DNA of 64,000 nucleotides from an uncultured Pseudomonadota bacterium (GCA_903870055.1 CAIQBG010000024.1:62001-126000), one strand, 5' to 3'; numbered from the stretch's first letter, positions 8,751-19,544 are shown. Notes: generated by a model not told the origin, from the sequence alone. Made by a program: numbers and translations.

Positions 8751-9821
8751 TTAGCGTTTCTCGGCCCGCTTGAGCAAAGTGATTGCCGCACCCATAAACA
8801 GAATCATCGGCATAGCGGCTGTAACAAAGGGTGACCAGTTATTGATGGCACCCAGGCTGGAAACCAGCCCGTTCAGCATGTAGAACAACGCGCCAATCAT
8901 GACGCCGGCGAAAATACGCAGACTGACACCGCCCACGCGGTCGTGTCGGTAAGCAAAAGGCAAGGCCAACGCCATCATCACCAGGATCGACAGCGGATAG
9001 AACACCTTCTTCCAGATGGCAATGACGTAGGTTTCACTACCCAGACCATTACGCTTAAGGTGCTGGATGTAGGTGTACAGCTCATAAATCGACATCAGAT
9101 GCGGCCGCACCAACAAGACCTGTAAAACGTCCGGGGTAATAGCTGACTGCCAGGCCTTGTTAGCCAGTTGCACCTGACGCACGCGCTGGCCCTCTAGGAC
9201 GGTTTCCGACACCTCATTGAGCATCCAGGTATCTGGCGCCTGAAAAGTAGCCGTCTTGGCATAAGACACGCGATCCAGCGTCATATCCTTACGGAACTGA
9301 TAGATCCGTACCGATTCCAGACGGCCATCCGGGCGCAAGGCGTTGATGTTGGCGAATGTCTTGTCATCTTTAACCCAGACACCGGACTGCAGGCCCTGGG
9401 TAATCGTGCCGCTCATGGCTTTAACCCGCCACTCCTGAGCTTTCTGCTCGGCCGGCGCCACAACGAACTCACCCAGCACAAAGGTTGTTAGTACCAACCA
9501 GAAGCCAACACGCATCAGCGTCGTCAGCAATTGTGTACTGGATACCCCGGAGACACGGAGTACATTAATCTCGGAGTGCCGAGCCAGATTCGACAAGGCG
9601 TACAAGGTGCCAATCAAGACACAGATCGGCATCAACTCATAGATCCGGCCTGGCTGAATCAGTGCGACATAAACGATGGCCTGATAGAGCTTGTAACCCC
9701 CCTCACCCAATTTGCCCAATTCACCCATCAAATCGAAGAAGGCAAACAGCACCATAAAGGCACCCAGAATCAACAGGGTGGCCAGCAAGACTTCCCGACC
9801 GACATACTTGCGGTAAATCAT
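8751..9821 (-). CDS. lptG: LPS export ABC permease LptG
   Basis: 356 residues from ATG 9821 (MIYRKYVGREVL). With LptF and the LptB ATPase it forms the inner membrane complex that extracts LPS and feeds the Lpt bridge. Seen: membrane helices near residues 11-35, 53-75 and 95-118, a central beta-jellyroll periplasmic domain (about 125-265), and three C-terminal helices. The conserved SEINVLRVSGVS coupling segment is at about 84-95. The start follows the lptF stop by one base, and a G-rich ribosome site lies upstream. It ends right at the 3' end of the RDD gene, so the two converge. Confidence 0.95.
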   Translation of the reverse strand: MIYRKYVGREVLLATLLILGAFMVLFAFFDLMGELGKLGEGGYKLYQAIVYVALIQPGRIYELMPICVLIGTLYALSNLARHSEINVLRVSGVSSTQLLTTLMRVGFWLVLTTFVLGEFVVAPAEQKAQEWRVKAMSGTITQGLQSGVWVKDDKTFANINALRPDGRLESVRIYQFRKDMTLDRVSYAKTATFQAPDTWMLNEVSETVLEGQRVRQVQLANKAWQSAITPDVLQVLLVRPHLMSIYELYTYIQHLKRNGLGSETYVIAIWKKVFYPLSILVMMALALPFAYRHDRVGGVSLRIFAGVMIGALFYMLNGLVSSLGAINNWSPFVTAAMPMILFMGAAITLLKRAEKR

Positions 9822-9822
9822 T

Positions 9823-10929
9823 TCAGACCCCCGCCTTACGAGCGGCACGCATACGACGATGGGCACCGCGGGTCGTTGCGGTCATGCGGTAATAGAAACC
9901 CCAGATCAGCACCGAGAGCATCAGCAGATGCGGTACAACCAGGCCGACAGCAAAGGGGACGCGACCCTGGATGACCCAGGCACGCGAAATGGTCATCAGG
10001 TTGATGTACACAAAATAAACCAGCAGCGCGAGGATCATATTGGCAGAACGACCAGCGCGCGGGTTCACATAAGACAGCGGAATGGCTAGCAGTGCCAGCA
10101 TCACCACCATAATGGTAGTGCCTAAGCGAGTGACGACGTCGCCAAGACTCTCGCGGGTGGGATTCATCAACAATTCACGCGTCGGCGTGCTGTCCTGATG
10201 ACGGACACTGTTTTCAGCGGCGTTGGTTTCTACGCGAAAGCCATATTCTTCGTAGTCCATTTCGCGCAGCTCTGGAGAATTAGGCTTGAGCTCGTAGCGG
10301 TGCCCTTTTTCCAGAACAATAAAGCGATCCCCGTTCTCGTGAATCTCTTGGCGCCCCCGCTCGGCGACTGTAATGCCCAGCTTTTCGGGCTGGTTATCGC
10401 TCACAAAGATGTTGTTAACCGTCGCCCCTGATTTATCCGAAGATTCAATAAAGAAAATCCGACGGCCATCCGACGATTCCCTGAATACGCCAGGGCGCAC
10501 CAGGCCCAACTCATTTTTATCTGAAACCTGTTTACGGTATTTGAGACTTTCACCATGCGCCCAGGGCACCAGCTCCTGCGTCAGCGCGCCCACCACCAGC
10601 ATGATGGGAATAGAAAAAATCAGTACCGGGCGTATCCAGGCGGTTAAAGGCTGGCCGGCACTAAACCAGACCGTCATTTCAGAATCCCGGTACCAACGCG
10701 ATAGCGTCAGCAGAATCGCCATAAAACAGGCCAGCGACAACAGAATCGGCAGGAAATTGAAGATGGCAAAACCCAGCAATGGGCCCACAGCGCCCGCAGA
10801 CACCTTGCCAATCGTCGCCTCATTCAGCAGACGCACTAAAAACGTCGTCAACAGAATCACCAGCAAAGCCACCGAGATGGCTACCGCGTTCTGGACGAAT
10901 TCACGCCGCATGGCGCGCGCAAAAATCAT
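9823..10929 (-). CDS. lptF: LPS export ABC permease LptF
   Basis: 368 residues from ATG 10929 (MIFARAMRREFVQNAVAISV). Partner of LptG. Six membrane helices flank a periplasmic domain containing DSTPTRELLMNPT near residue 260. The coupling region ALTEQ-type segment (LTLSRWYRDSEMTVWFSAGQ) is visible. The frame is open to 11259 but the extra 110 residues overlap pepA and look non-coding. No strong ribosome site precedes ATG 10929. Divergent from pepA, the usual arrangement in beta- and gammaproteobacteria. Confidence 0.94.
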   Translation of the reverse strand: MIFARAMRREFVQNAVAISVALLVILLTTFLVRLLNEATIGKVSAGAVGPLLGFAIFNFLPILLSLACFMAILLTLSRWYRDSEMTVWFSAGQPLTAWIRPVLIFSIPIMLVVGALTQELVPWAHGESLKYRKQVSDKNELGLVRPGVFRESSDGRRIFFIESSDKSGATVNNIFVSDNQPEKLGITVAERGRQEIHENGDRFIVLEKGHRYELKPNSPELREMDYEEYGFRVETNAAENSVRHQDSTPTRELLMNPTRESLGDVVTRLGTTIMVVMLALLAIPLSYVNPRAGRSANMILALLVYFVYINLMTISRAWVIQGRVPFAVGLVVPHLLMLSVLIWGFYYRMTATTRGAHRRMRAARKAGV

Positions 10930-10979
10930 GATCGGAGAGAGTGCTTCAAAACGGTGCGGCCTGTACAGAGTGCGGAATT

Positions 10980-11009
10980 TTGACGAAAAGCAATGCCGGC
11001 GGGGATAAT
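10980..11009 (+). promoter_or_regulatory. Predicted pepA promoter
   Basis: TTGACG (10980-10985), 18-base spacer, GATAAT (11004-11009): a strong sigma-70 type promoter 58 bases before the pepA start, in the lptF-pepA divergent region. Confidence 0.65.
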
Positions 11010-11067
11010 CACAGGTTAAAGTTTGCAACGCAAACCCAACGCAATCTATTTCCTTCCGGAGAATCCG

Positions 11068-12561
11068 ATGAAATTTAGCACAAAAACCGGCGTAACCCAG
11101 ACATTGAGCACTGATGCCCTTATTCTGGGCGTCTTTGAAAGTGGTGCTCAACCTGCTGCGACGGTCGCTGCAGACAAGGCCAGCAAGGGTCTGATCGGCC
11201 GACTCCAGAAGCAAGGCGACTTTAATGGCAAGGCTGGCACCAGCCTCGTCGTGCGTCATCCGGAAGGTCTTAAAGCAGAACGTCTCGTACTCGTAGGGTT
11301 AGGAAAAGCTGACGAACTGAACACTAAGAGTTGGACACAGGCTAACCGTACGGCCATTAATGCCGTTTTGGCGACCACCGCTGCTGATGCCATCAATACC
11401 CTAACTTCAGTAAAAGTCACCGAACTTTCAAGCACCGCGCAAGTGCGCCAGGCCATTGTTCTGGCCGGTGAGTGCGCGTATCGCTTCGATAGCTTCAAGA
11501 CCATGCCCAAAGCCACACCAGTCAAACTTAAATCCGTTGCTGTACTGGTTAATGACAAAGCAACCAAAGCCACAACGGATGCTGTTAGCCAAGGCACCGC
11601 CATTGTCGAAGGCATGAACCTGACGCGTGATCTGGGTAACTTACCGGGCAACATCTGCACCCCGACTTATCTGGCTAATGAGGCCAAGAAGCTGGCTAAG
11701 ACTTACGGTCTTAAATGCCTGATTCTGGAAAAAGCGGCCATGGAAAAGCTGGGCATGCATTCACTGCTAGCCGTGGCCAAAGGCTCGGATCAACCACCCA
11801 AGTTCATCGTGCTCGAATACAACGCCGGCAAGAAGACCGACAAGCCTGTCGTTCTGGTTGGCAAGGGCGTTACTTTTGATACCGGCGGCATCTCGCTCAA
11901 GCCAGCTGCCGAAATGGACGAAATGAAGTACGACATGTGCGGGGCTGCCAGCGTGCTGGGCACCCTACGTGCCGTAGCTGGCATGAAGCTGCCGATTAAC
12001 CTTGTGGTGATCATACCGACTACCGAAAACATGCCGGGCGGGAGTGCCACACGTCCGGGCGATATCGTTAGCTCGATGTCGGGTCAGACCATCGAAATTC
12101 TGAATACTGACGCCGAAGGCCGTCTGATTCTCTGTGATGCCCTCACCTACGCCGAACGCTTCAAGCCAGCAGCTGTAGTTGATGTGGCCACGCTAACTGG
12201 TGCCTGCGTAGTTGCCTTGGGTCAGGTCGCTACCGGCCTACTGGGCAACAACGATCCATTGGTGAATGAACTGCGCACTGCGGGTACGGCCACAATGGAC
12301 CGCGCCTGGGAACTGCCGCTATGGGATGACTACCAGGATCTACTGAAGAGCCCATTCGCTGACATGGCCAACATCGGTGGCCGCTGGGGCGGCACGATTA
12401 CCGCTGCCTGCTTCCTCTCGCGCTTTACCAAGGCTTATCCGTGGGCACACCTGGATATCGCAGGCACTGCCTGGATTCAAGGTAAGGATAAGGGTGCCAC
12501 TGGCCGCCCAGTACCTTTGCTGACGCGCTTCCTGATGACGCGCGCTGGCAAAGCCGACTAA
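11068..12561 (+). CDS. pepA: Leucyl (cytosol) aminopeptidase, M17
   Basis: 497 residues from ATG 11068, with GGAGAA upstream. A di-zinc or di-manganese hexameric peptidase removing N-terminal residues; in E. coli it is also a DNA-binding protein in site-specific recombination. Seen: the M17 signature NTDAEGRLIL (about residue 349) and metal-ligand region VGKGVTFDTGGISLKP (about 265). The N-terminal domain (1-165) is the less conserved macro-like domain. First gene of a pepA-holC-valS run, the standard context. Confidence 0.96.
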   Translation: MKFSTKTGVTQTLSTDALILGVFESGAQPAATVAADKASKGLIGRLQKQGDFNGKAGTSLVVRHPEGLKAERLVLVGLGKADELNTKSWTQANRTAINAVLATTAADAINTLTSVKVTELSSTAQVRQAIVLAGECAYRFDSFKTMPKATPVKLKSVAVLVNDKATKATTDAVSQGTAIVEGMNLTRDLGNLPGNICTPTYLANEAKKLAKTYGLKCLILEKAAMEKLGMHSLLAVAKGSDQPPKFIVLEYNAGKKTDKPVVLVGKGVTFDTGGISLKPAAEMDEMKYDMCGAASVLGTLRAVAGMKLPINLVVIIPTTENMPGGSATRPGDIVSSMSGQTIEILNTDAEGRLILCDALTYAERFKPAAVVDVATLTGACVVALGQVATGLLGNNDPLVNELRTAGTATMDRAWELPLWDDYQDLLKSPFADMANIGGRWGGTITAACFLSRFTKAYPWAHLDIAGTAWIQGKDKGATGRPVPLLTRFLMTRAGKAD

Positions 12562-12579
12562 GCCACCTTCAATCGCACC

Positions 12580-12996
12580 GTGACCCAGATCGATTGCTAC
12601 CACGACCAACCGGATCGCCTCACTCAGGCCATCCGGTTGGCTGCACTCGCCTGGGAACGACGGAGACCGATCACTTTTTTCATACCGGATCCGGCACAGG
12701 CCGAAGCCTTTGATAAAGCGCTCTGGGCCAACGAGCCTACGTCGTTTATTCCGCACTGCCACGCTAATAGTGCCGAAGCTGATCGTACGCTGATCATCAT
12801 TACTGATGATCTGAACACCGTGCAACAGGATGAGCTGTTGGTCAATCTGGCCGACGATGTACCCACCGGTTTTGCCCGCTATCAGCGCCTGTTTGAAATT
12901 GTCACCAGACAAGATACCGACAAAGCAACAGCCCGTAACCGCATGGCTTTCTATAAAGATCGCGGTTACCCGATCACCTATCGCAAATCCAATTAA
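12580..12996 (+). CDS. holC: DNA polymerase III chi subunit
   Basis: 138 residues starting with GTG at 12580. HolC joins psi in the clamp-loader complex and contacts SSB. Seen: the Rossmann-like pattern of the family, [20 protein letters not shown] at the N-terminus and [20 protein letters not shown], with [13 protein letters not shown] matching the chi consensus (LW-x-FIPH). It begins 18 bases after pepA and is followed by valS, the conserved pepA-holC-valS order. Confidence 0.93.
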   Translation: MTQIDCYHDQPDRLTQAIRLAALAWERRRPITFFIPDPAQAEAFDKALWANEPTSFIPHCHANSAEADRTLIIITDDLNTVQQDELLVNLADDVPTGFARYQRLFEIVTRQDTDKATARNRMAFYKDRGYPITYRKSN

Positions 12997-13016
12997 CCCC
13001 GCTTGAATTGAACACC

Positions 13017-15830
13017 ATGACGCTTGCCAAATCCTTTGAACCCGCCGAAATCGAACGCCGCTGGTACCAGACCTGGGAAGACAGCGGCTACTTCGCTGCT
13101 GGCGATGACGCTGCCAAAGATGAGGCTTTCTGCATTTTGCTGCCGCCCCCCAATGTCACGGGCACCCTGCACATGGGTCACGGTTTCAATCAGACGCTGA
13201 TGGATGCACTGACGCGCTATCACCGGATGCGCGGCGCCAATACACTCTGGCAACCAGGCACCGATCATGCCGGCATTGCAACGCAGATCGTTGTAGAACG
13301 CCAACTGGAACGCGATGGCATTTCCCGTCATGACCTCGGTCGCGAAAAATTCCTGGAAAAAGTGTGGGAATGGAAAGCCTATTCCGGCGGCACGATTACA
13401 CAACAGATGCGTCGCCTCGGCAGCTCCTGCGATTGGACGCGCGAACGATTCACGATGGATGCCGGTCTTTCCAAGACCGTTACCGAAAGCTTTGTGCGCC
13501 TTTACAACGAAGGCCTCATCTATCGTGGCAAGCGCCTGGTTAACTGGGATCCGAAGCTCAATACCGCCGTCTCCGATCTGGAAGTGCTCTCTGAAGAAGA
13601 AGATGGTTTCCTCTGGCACATCCGTTATCCGTTAGCCGATGGCAGCGGCTCTCTGGTGGTAGCAACCACCCGTCCGGAAACCATGCTGGGCGATACCGCT
13701 GTGATGGTGCATCCGGAAGACCCGCGTTATCAACACCTGATCGGCAAGATGGTGAAGCTGCCACTGACCGATCGTGAGATTCCGATCATTGCCGATAGTT
13801 ATGTCGATCTGGAATTTGGTACAGGCTGCGTCAAGGTCACGCCAGCGCATGACTTTAATGACTATGCGGTAGGCCAACGTCACAACCTGCCTTTGATTTC
13901 GATCCTGACACTGGATGCCAAGATCAATGACAATGCGCCGGAAAAATACCGTGGCCTGGATCGCTTTGATGCACGCAAAGTGGTTGTCGCTGATCTCGAA
14001 GCCCTGGGCATTCTGGAAAAAACCGACAAGCACAAACTGAAAGTGCCACGTGGCGATCGCACCGGCGTGGTGATTGAGCCGATGCTCACCGATCAGTGGT
14101 TTGTTGCCATGAGCAAACCCGGTGCAGACGGAAAATCGATTACGCAGAAGGCACTGGATGTCGTTGCCAATGGCGAAGTCCGCTTCCATCCGGAAAACTG
14201 GGTGAATACGTACAACCAGTGGCTGAATAATATTCAAGACTGGTGTATTTCTCGTCAGCTGTGGTGGGGCCATCAGATTCCAGCCTGGTACAGCGATAGT
14301 GGCAAGGTGTATGTCGCGCACGATGAAGCCGAAGCGAAAGTACAGGCCACCGCAGCCGGCGATACCGGCACGCTACGTCGCGATGAAGATGTACTCGATA
14401 CCTGGTACTCCAGCGCCCTGTGGCCGTTCTCGACCCTGGACTGGACGCCGGATTGGCCGAATACGCCAAACGCCATGCTGGAACGCTATCTACCGACCAG
14501 CGTGCTGGTCACCGGCTTTGACATCATCTTCTTCTGGGTCGCTCGTATGGTGATGATGACCCAGCACCTGACCGGCCGTATTCCATTCAAAGATGTCTAT
14601 GTTCATGGCCTGATCCGCGATGCCAAGGGTCAGAAGATGAGCAAGTCCAAGGGCAATGTGCTGGATCCGATTGATCTGATCGACGGCATTACCCTCGATG
14701 AGCTGATCAAAAAACGTACCTTTGGCCTGATGAATCCGAAACAGGCACAGAGCATCGAGAAGGAAACCCGAAAAGAATTTCCAGACGGCATCCCGAGCTT
14801 CGGTACGGACGCCCTGCGCTTTACCTTTACGTCACTAGCCAGCCCGGGTCGTGACATCAAGTTCGATCTATCGCGCTGTGAAGGCTATCGCAACTTCTGC
14901 AACAAACTGTGGAATGCCACACGTTTCGTGCTGATGAATACAGAAGATCAGGATTGCGGCATTGAGGCCACTGATGCAGATCTAAAATTCTCAGCCGCCG
15001 ATCGTTGGATCGTGAGTCTGCTACAGCGCGCCGAAACAGAAATCGCCCAGCAATTGAACGAATACCGTTTTGATCTGGCGGCCCAAGCGCTTTACCACCT
15101 GGTTTGGGATGAATACTGCGACTGGTATCTGGAAATTGCTAAAACCCAGATTCAGACTGGCACTGCAGAAGAGCAACGTGCAACACGTCGTACGCTGTTG
15201 CGCGTTCTTGAAACGATTCTGCGTCTGGCACATCCGTTCATTCCATTTATTACGGAAGAACTCTGGCAGACCATAGCACCGATGGCCGGCCGAAAAACCG
15301 GAGACACTATCCTGCTAGCTGCCTACCCGGTGGCTGATAGCACCCAGATTGATAGCGCGGCAGAAGCACAGATCGATCGTCTCAAAGGGCTGGTTTCCGC
15401 TTGCCGTAACCTGCGTGGCGAAATGAGCCTGTCCCCAGCAACACGCGTGCCGCTGATTGTTGCCGCACCTGCAGCTGAACAATCTGAATTAGAAAGTGCG
15501 GCCGCTGTCCTGAAAGCACTCGCTAAGCTGGCTGATGTACGCTTTGTAGAATCTCTCCCGGCTGATGCCATGGCACCCGTTGCCGTCTTGGGCAATGTCC
15601 AACTCATGCTGGAAGTAGAAATTGATATTCCTGCTGAAATCGCCCGCCTGGAAAAGGAAATTGAACGCCTAGAAGGCGAAATCCGAAAAGCAGAGGGCAA
15701 ATTGAGCAATGCATCGTTCGTTGATCGCGCACCTCCTGCCGTGGTGGAACAGGAGCGTCAACGCATGGCAGACTTCGGCAATACGCTGGCCATGCTGAAA
15801 CCGCAACTGGCCAAGTTGAAACTGAGCTAA
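13017..15830 (+). CDS. valS: Valyl-tRNA synthetase
   Basis: 937 residues. Class I synthetase charging tRNA-Val, with an editing domain that hydrolyses Thr-tRNA. Seen: the HIGH-type motif in [13 protein letters not shown] (about residue 45), the CP1 editing domain (about 190-330; [20 protein letters not shown]), KMSKS in [14 protein letters not shown] (about 543), and a C-terminal coiled coil (about 865-935; [20 protein letters not shown]). ATG 13017 is preferred; an in-frame TTG at 13008 adds three residues. Ribosome signals are weak for both. Confidence 0.97.
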   Translation: MTLAKSFEPAEIERRWYQTWEDSGYFAAGDDAAKDEAFCILLPPPNVTGTLHMGHGFNQTLMDALTRYHRMRGANTLWQPGTDHAGIATQIVVERQLERDGISRHDLGREKFLEKVWEWKAYSGGTITQQMRRLGSSCDWTRERFTMDAGLSKTVTESFVRLYNEGLIYRGKRLVNWDPKLNTAVSDLEVLSEEEDGFLWHIRYPLADGSGSLVVATTRPETMLGDTAVMVHPEDPRYQHLIGKMVKLPLTDREIPIIADSYVDLEFGTGCVKVTPAHDFNDYAVGQRHNLPLISILTLDAKINDNAPEKYRGLDRFDARKVVVADLEALGILEKTDKHKLKVPRGDRTGVVIEPMLTDQWFVAMSKPGADGKSITQKALDVVANGEVRFHPENWVNTYNQWLNNIQDWCISRQLWWGHQIPAWYSDSGKVYVAHDEAEAKVQATAAGDTGTLRRDEDVLDTWYSSALWPFSTLDWTPDWPNTPNAMLERYLPTSVLVTGFDIIFFWVARMVMMTQHLTGRIPFKDVYVHGLIRDAKGQKMSKSKGNVLDPIDLIDGITLDELIKKRTFGLMNPKQAQSIEKETRKEFPDGIPSFGTDALRFTFTSLASPGRDIKFDLSRCEGYRNFCNKLWNATRFVLMNTEDQDCGIEATDADLKFSAADRWIVSLLQRAETEIAQQLNEYRFDLAAQALYHLVWDEYCDWYLEIAKTQIQTGTAEEQRATRRTLLRVLETILRLAHPFIPFITEELWQTIAPMAGRKTGDTILLAAYPVADSTQIDSAAEAQIDRLKGLVSACRNLRGEMSLSPATRVPLIVAAPAAEQSELESAAAVLKALAKLADVRFVESLPADAMAPVAVLGNVQLMLEVEIDIPAEIARLEKEIERLEGEIRKAEGKLSNASFVDRAPPAVVEQERQRMADFGNTLAMLKPQLAKLKLS

Positions 15831-15832
15831 AT

Positions 15833-17707
15833 CTATTTGAGATAGGCCGGCATCAAACCGCGTAGGGCGTTGCCCACGCGCAGCCGGCCTTCTCTCGATG
15901 CTGCCTTGATATCTGCGATTGTCAGCAAGGACTCGCTGGCCTCGCCTCGAGCCAATAATTCTGCACGCAGCACCCCTGGCAAAAGACCACAACGTAGCGG
16001 TGGCGTCAGTAAGCGATTACCCTCGCGCACAAATACATTGCTACGCCCTCCCTCGCATACCAATCCATCCTGATTGCAGAACAGGGCATCAAATGCCTGT
16101 TGCGCTATTGCGGTTTCGATTGCTGCATCGTAAACCGTGCGTGCAGAAGTCTTGTAGCGCAACAAAGGATTAGAGCCATCGAGTCGCTCTGCAGCCCAGA
16201 TTAAAGCGACACGATCAGCCAAAGGCGGCAATACCGCCCAGGTTGATTGGAAAACGCCGTTATGTTCAAGATCAATGCGCACACGGAATGTTTTGGCATC
16301 TGTATTAACTGGTGATTTCTGACGAATTTCTGCTTTCACCTGCCAGAGCAGCGCTTCAAATGCCTGCGCGTCAAACGCATAACCCAGTGCCAGTGCTGAT
16401 GTTGCCAAACGCGCACAGTGGCCCCGATAATGGGGATAGAGCTCCACTAGCGGCAAAGTGTCTTCAAGATCGGCAGCAGGCAATTCCAAACGCAATGTCT
16501 CAAAAAGCGTAAAGCCGGGATCCGGTTTAATGAGGAACGTGCTCTTCAACAGACATTCGTCATACTCTTCGGCAGCCTGTGAATCCCAGACAATACCGCT
16601 ACCTATTCCTAGCACACCAGTCCGCGCTCCCGGGGTTTCGCCGGTAGGCGGGTCCAGAACCAGTGTACGTATAGCGACATTAGCTTGCACACGATCCGCA
16701 GATGCCCAACCGATACTGCCCGTATACAAAGCTCTGGGGGCGATCTCCCATTGATTGATCTTCTGCATGGCAGCAACCTTGGGTGCACCCGTTACCGAGC
16801 CACAGGGAAACAATGCAGCCATCAGATCGTTCAGGCGTGTCGTATTCAAGGTTGCCGACACCGTGGAAGTCATCTGATGGACAGTTGCATAGGCCTCAAT
16901 ATCAAAGAGACTCTCAACTACCACGCTACCCGGTTGCGCCACGCGGCCCAGATCATTGCGCAGTAGATCGACGATCATCAGATTCTCGGCACGATTTTTC
17001 TCAGAAGCCTTGAGTGATGCCGCATAGGCCTTGTCGGTTTTTGCCTCATCGCCACGCGGCGCGGTGCCTTTCATCGGACGCACATGAATCCGATCACCAT
17101 CAACCGCAAAAAAGAGCTCTGGCGACAACGACAACACCTGATATTCAGGCATATCGATGTATACCGCATGCGCCGTTGGTTGCGCCTGCGCCATTTTTAA
17201 AAAAGCGCTAGCAGGATCGCCATAAAGCATCACATCCAGCGGAAACGTGTAATTCACCTGATAGATTTCACCATCGGCAATAGCTTGACGGATCTGCATC
17301 AATTTCCGGCTATAACTTTCGGCATTCAGGTGAGCTGCGCCTCTAATGCATCCAGAGGGAATATCCGTACCGCGCGCACGTAACCAGGCATCAGCTTGCG
17401 CTACTGAGAGCCACGATGCCTCGTTAAAAATCCAGACGTAGCCCAGTGGCGTAAGCCCGTTAGCTTCATTCGCCTTGCGCTGAGCAACAGCAGGCTCCAG
17501 AACACTACCCAACTCATAATCTAGGGCAAAAACAGCCAAGGCGCCTTGTGCACGTGCCACGTCAGCTGCATCTAAAGCGGTCTTGAGCGACTGTTTATCG
17601 TAAATAATCCAGGTCGACTGCACTGACGTACAGAGCAAGCTTCTAGCAACAGAGGCATCTGCCGTGCCATTGCGGAAGAGAACTGCGGGTAATGTCACTG
17701 ACTGCAC
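15833..17707 (-). CDS. Bifunctional aminodeoxychorismate synthase I and lyase (PabB-PabC)
   Basis: 624 residues. The N-terminal part (about 1-390) is a chorismate-binding PabB domain: GDRIHVRPMKGTAPRGDEAK and GSVTGAPKVAAMQKI. The C-terminal part (about 400-624) is a class IV PLP aminotransferase fold like PabC: RYKTSARTVYDAA carries the likely PLP lysine, and VCEGGRSNVFV follows. Together they would make p-aminobenzoate for folate from chorismate plus ammonia supplied by a PabA elsewhere. Start codon is GTG at 17707, two bases after the upstream gene. Its stop lies two bases from the convergent valS stop, with no terminator between. Confidence 0.92.
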   Translation of the reverse strand: MQSVTLPAVLFRNGTADASVARSLLCTSVQSTWIIYDKQSLKTALDAADVARAQGALAVFALDYELGSVLEPAVAQRKANEANGLTPLGYVWIFNEASWLSVAQADAWLRARGTDIPSGCIRGAAHLNAESYSRKLMQIRQAIADGEIYQVNYTFPLDVMLYGDPASAFLKMAQAQPTAHAVYIDMPEYQVLSLSPELFFAVDGDRIHVRPMKGTAPRGDEAKTDKAYAASLKASEKNRAENLMIVDLLRNDLGRVAQPGSVVVESLFDIEAYATVHQMTSTVSATLNTTRLNDLMAALFPCGSVTGAPKVAAMQKINQWEIAPRALYTGSIGWASADRVQANVAIRTLVLDPPTGETPGARTGVLGIGSGIVWDSQAAEEYDECLLKSTFLIKPDPGFTLFETLRLELPAADLEDTLPLVELYPHYRGHCARLATSALALGYAFDAQAFEALLWQVKAEIRQKSPVNTDAKTFRVRIDLEHNGVFQSTWAVLPPLADRVALIWAAERLDGSNPLLRYKTSARTVYDAAIETAIAQQAFDALFCNQDGLVCEGGRSNVFVREGNRLLTPPLRCGLLPGVLRAELLARGEASESLLTIADIKAASREGRLRVGNALRGLMPAYLK

Positions 17708-17709
17708 AC

Positions 17710-17964
17710 TTATTTGCGTTTGAGGTAAAACACCAGACAGGCTTCTGTTTCTATCAATTGCAATAAGACATGTCCGGTCTGCCGAGCAAAAGCAGCCAAA
17801 TCATCTTTCGTTGCAGGGTCTGTTGCATGGATCTCCAGAACCTCACCGCTTGTCATTTCTGCCAGCGTTTTCTTGGTTCGTAAAATCGGCATCGGACATT
17901 TCAATCCGGAAACATCGAGCTGACGATCAGAAATGGGGCGGGCAAATTCACTCATGGTGTGCAT
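17710..17964 (-). CDS. TusA/SirA-family sulfur carrier-like protein
   Basis: 84 residues. The TusA fold motif LDVSGLKCPMPILRTKKTL is present, with the conserved Cys-Pro-x-Pro at about residues 23-26, the persulfide-bearing cysteine. Such proteins relay sulfur for tRNA thiolation or other sulfur transfer. ATGs at 17964 and 17955 are both possible and neither has a good ribosome site. It lies between a BepA-like protease and the PabBC gene, all on the minus strand with gaps of 14 and 2 bases, so probably one operon. A specific TusA role is not proven. Confidence 0.87.
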   Translation of the reverse strand: MHTMSEFARPISDRQLDVSGLKCPMPILRTKKTLAEMTSGEVLEIHATDPATKDDLAAFARQTGHVLLQLIETEACLVFYLKRK

Positions 17965-17978
17965 AACGCGTGCATTAA

Positions 17979-19454
17979 TTAGAACGGCGACTGATTGGCA
18001 TTTTTACGTTCTTCCATCAATTGCGCACGCAAAGCACGCAACCGGGTATCAATCATGGATTGATCCTGAAACTGTTTCGCTTCACGTTGTGCCAGTTCAA
18101 GTTGCTCAACTGCCGCCTGCGTCTGCCCATTCAGCGCATACGCCTCGGCGGTTGCGCGACGCGACTGCACTGATTTACCCAGTGCCGCATAAGACTGTGC
18201 CTCCAGCAAATATAGCTTCGGATCCCGCGCATTTGTACGCAGACGCGCATCTAGCACCTGTATCGCCGTTTCCTGTTGCCCCTGCAATTGCAGCACGTTC
18301 ACAAACCCCAGAACAATGGCCTCATCATTCGGATAACGTTTGTACGCTTCACGGTAAATCAGGGCAGCTGCACCGATATCTTTTTCTGACATCTTGATCT
18401 CTGCAGCCAGCGTTTCAAACATGGGGTTAGCAGGCGCCAGCTTTTTAGCTTGTGTCAGCGATTTTTCCGAATCAGCCAAACGACCCTGACGCAATTGCGC
18501 ACGAGAAATACCATACCAAACTGCGGACTCATGAGCGAAACGACGCTCTCTCAGTTGTGTTTCAAATTCAGCCAGCGCATCCTGCGGCGTAAATTCCATC
18601 ACGCGTAGCTTGGCGCGCACCAGATAAAACTCCAGACTATCCCGCACCTGTTTATAGGGGGCGTTATGAGCACGCCCCTGCATATCGGAAATACGTTCCG
18701 TCGTTAATGGGTGCGTACGCAGGTAAACCGGTGCATTGTTTTCATAAAGCGCGGTGGCTTTCTGCAAACGTTCGAAAAAATCAGACATGCCTTTGGGGTC
18801 ATAGCCGGCTTTAGTCAATGTGGTGAAACCCACTCGATCGGCTTCACGTTCGAAGTCCCGTGAATAACCGAGTTGCGATTGAATATTGGCGGCTTCAATG
18901 GCCTGTCCTGCCCCACTCACCACCTGACCTGTATTGCCGCCCGCCCGAGCAGCCAGCAACATAAGCGCCAGGCTCGCCAATGAAGCGATCGACTGGTTTT
19001 TAGCGGCCATAATGCCGCGCGCCAGATGTTGCTGAATGACGTGAGATATTTCGTGCGCCAAGACGCCGGCAAATTCCGATTCGGTACGCGCCGCCAGTAG
19101 CAAGCCCGTATTCACCCCAACATAACCACCAAAAGTCGCAAAGGCGTTGATCTGTCTATCCCGCAACACGAAGAAGGTAAAACGCCCATTGGGATCAGCA
19201 CTGGCCGATACCAGCCGGCGCCCGACACGATTTACATAACCGGCAATTTCCGGATCATCGATGTAGCTTGGTTCGCGTAGACGTATTTCGTTATAAAACT
19301 CAGCCCCCAGCTTGCGCTGTACCTGTGGCGGCAATACCTCATGCGCCGCATCGCCCAGCTCGGGCAATTCGCTGGAAGCAGCAAAGCCCTGCATTGAGGC
19401 ACTAGCAACCGCTATGGCCAATACTAACGAAAACGTCTTCCTGATGAAGTGCAT
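17979..19454 (-). CDS. M48 metalloprotease with TPR repeats, BepA-like
   Basis: 491 residues with a signal peptide (about residues 1-25, ending GFAA). The zinc protease motif HEISHVIQQH is at about 137-146, with the third ligand Glu in DFEREADRVGF downstream. The C-terminal half (about 270-480) is a run of TPR-type helices. This is the BepA (YfgC) architecture: a periplasmic protease and chaperone monitoring outer membrane protein and LptD assembly. The neighbouring lptF/G and ppiD genes fit an envelope role. The start follows a terminator that belongs to the cold-shock gene. Confidence 0.9.
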   Translation of the reverse strand: MHFIRKTFSLVLAIAVASASMQGFAASSELPELGDAAHEVLPPQVQRKLGAEFYNEIRLREPSYIDDPEIAGYVNRVGRRLVSASADPNGRFTFFVLRDRQINAFATFGGYVGVNTGLLLAARTESEFAGVLAHEISHVIQQHLARGIMAAKNQSIASLASLALMLLAARAGGNTGQVVSGAGQAIEAANIQSQLGYSRDFEREADRVGFTTLTKAGYDPKGMSDFFERLQKATALYENNAPVYLRTHPLTTERISDMQGRAHNAPYKQVRDSLEFYLVRAKLRVMEFTPQDALAEFETQLRERRFAHESAVWYGISRAQLRQGRLADSEKSLTQAKKLAPANPMFETLAAEIKMSEKDIGAAALIYREAYKRYPNDEAIVLGFVNVLQLQGQQETAIQVLDARLRTNARDPKLYLLEAQSYAALGKSVQSRRATAEAYALNGQTQAAVEQLELAQREAKQFQDQSMIDTRLRALRAQLMEERKNANQSPF

Positions 19455-19475
19455 ACCGAATGATACCCAACAACG

Positions 19476-19503
19476 AAAAAGCCCGCCTTGCGGCGGGCTT
19501 TTT
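19476..19503 (-). terminator. Rho-independent terminator of the cold-shock gene
   Basis: AAAAAGCCCGCC, loop TTGC, GGCGGGCTTTTT: a 7-bp GC stem with A and T tracts on both sides. It lies 3' of the cold-shock gene and just before the M48 protease start. Confidence 0.85.
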
Positions 19504-19544
19504 CATGATGGGGCTCTGTCACAAGGACATTGCCCACATCCGCA

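Noticed and set aside
12340-12912. Minus-strand frame spanning pepA and holC
   Set aside because: Opposite to two certain genes; no motif.
13632-14321. Long minus-strand open frame inside valS
   Set aside because: Antisense of valS, no recognisable protein.
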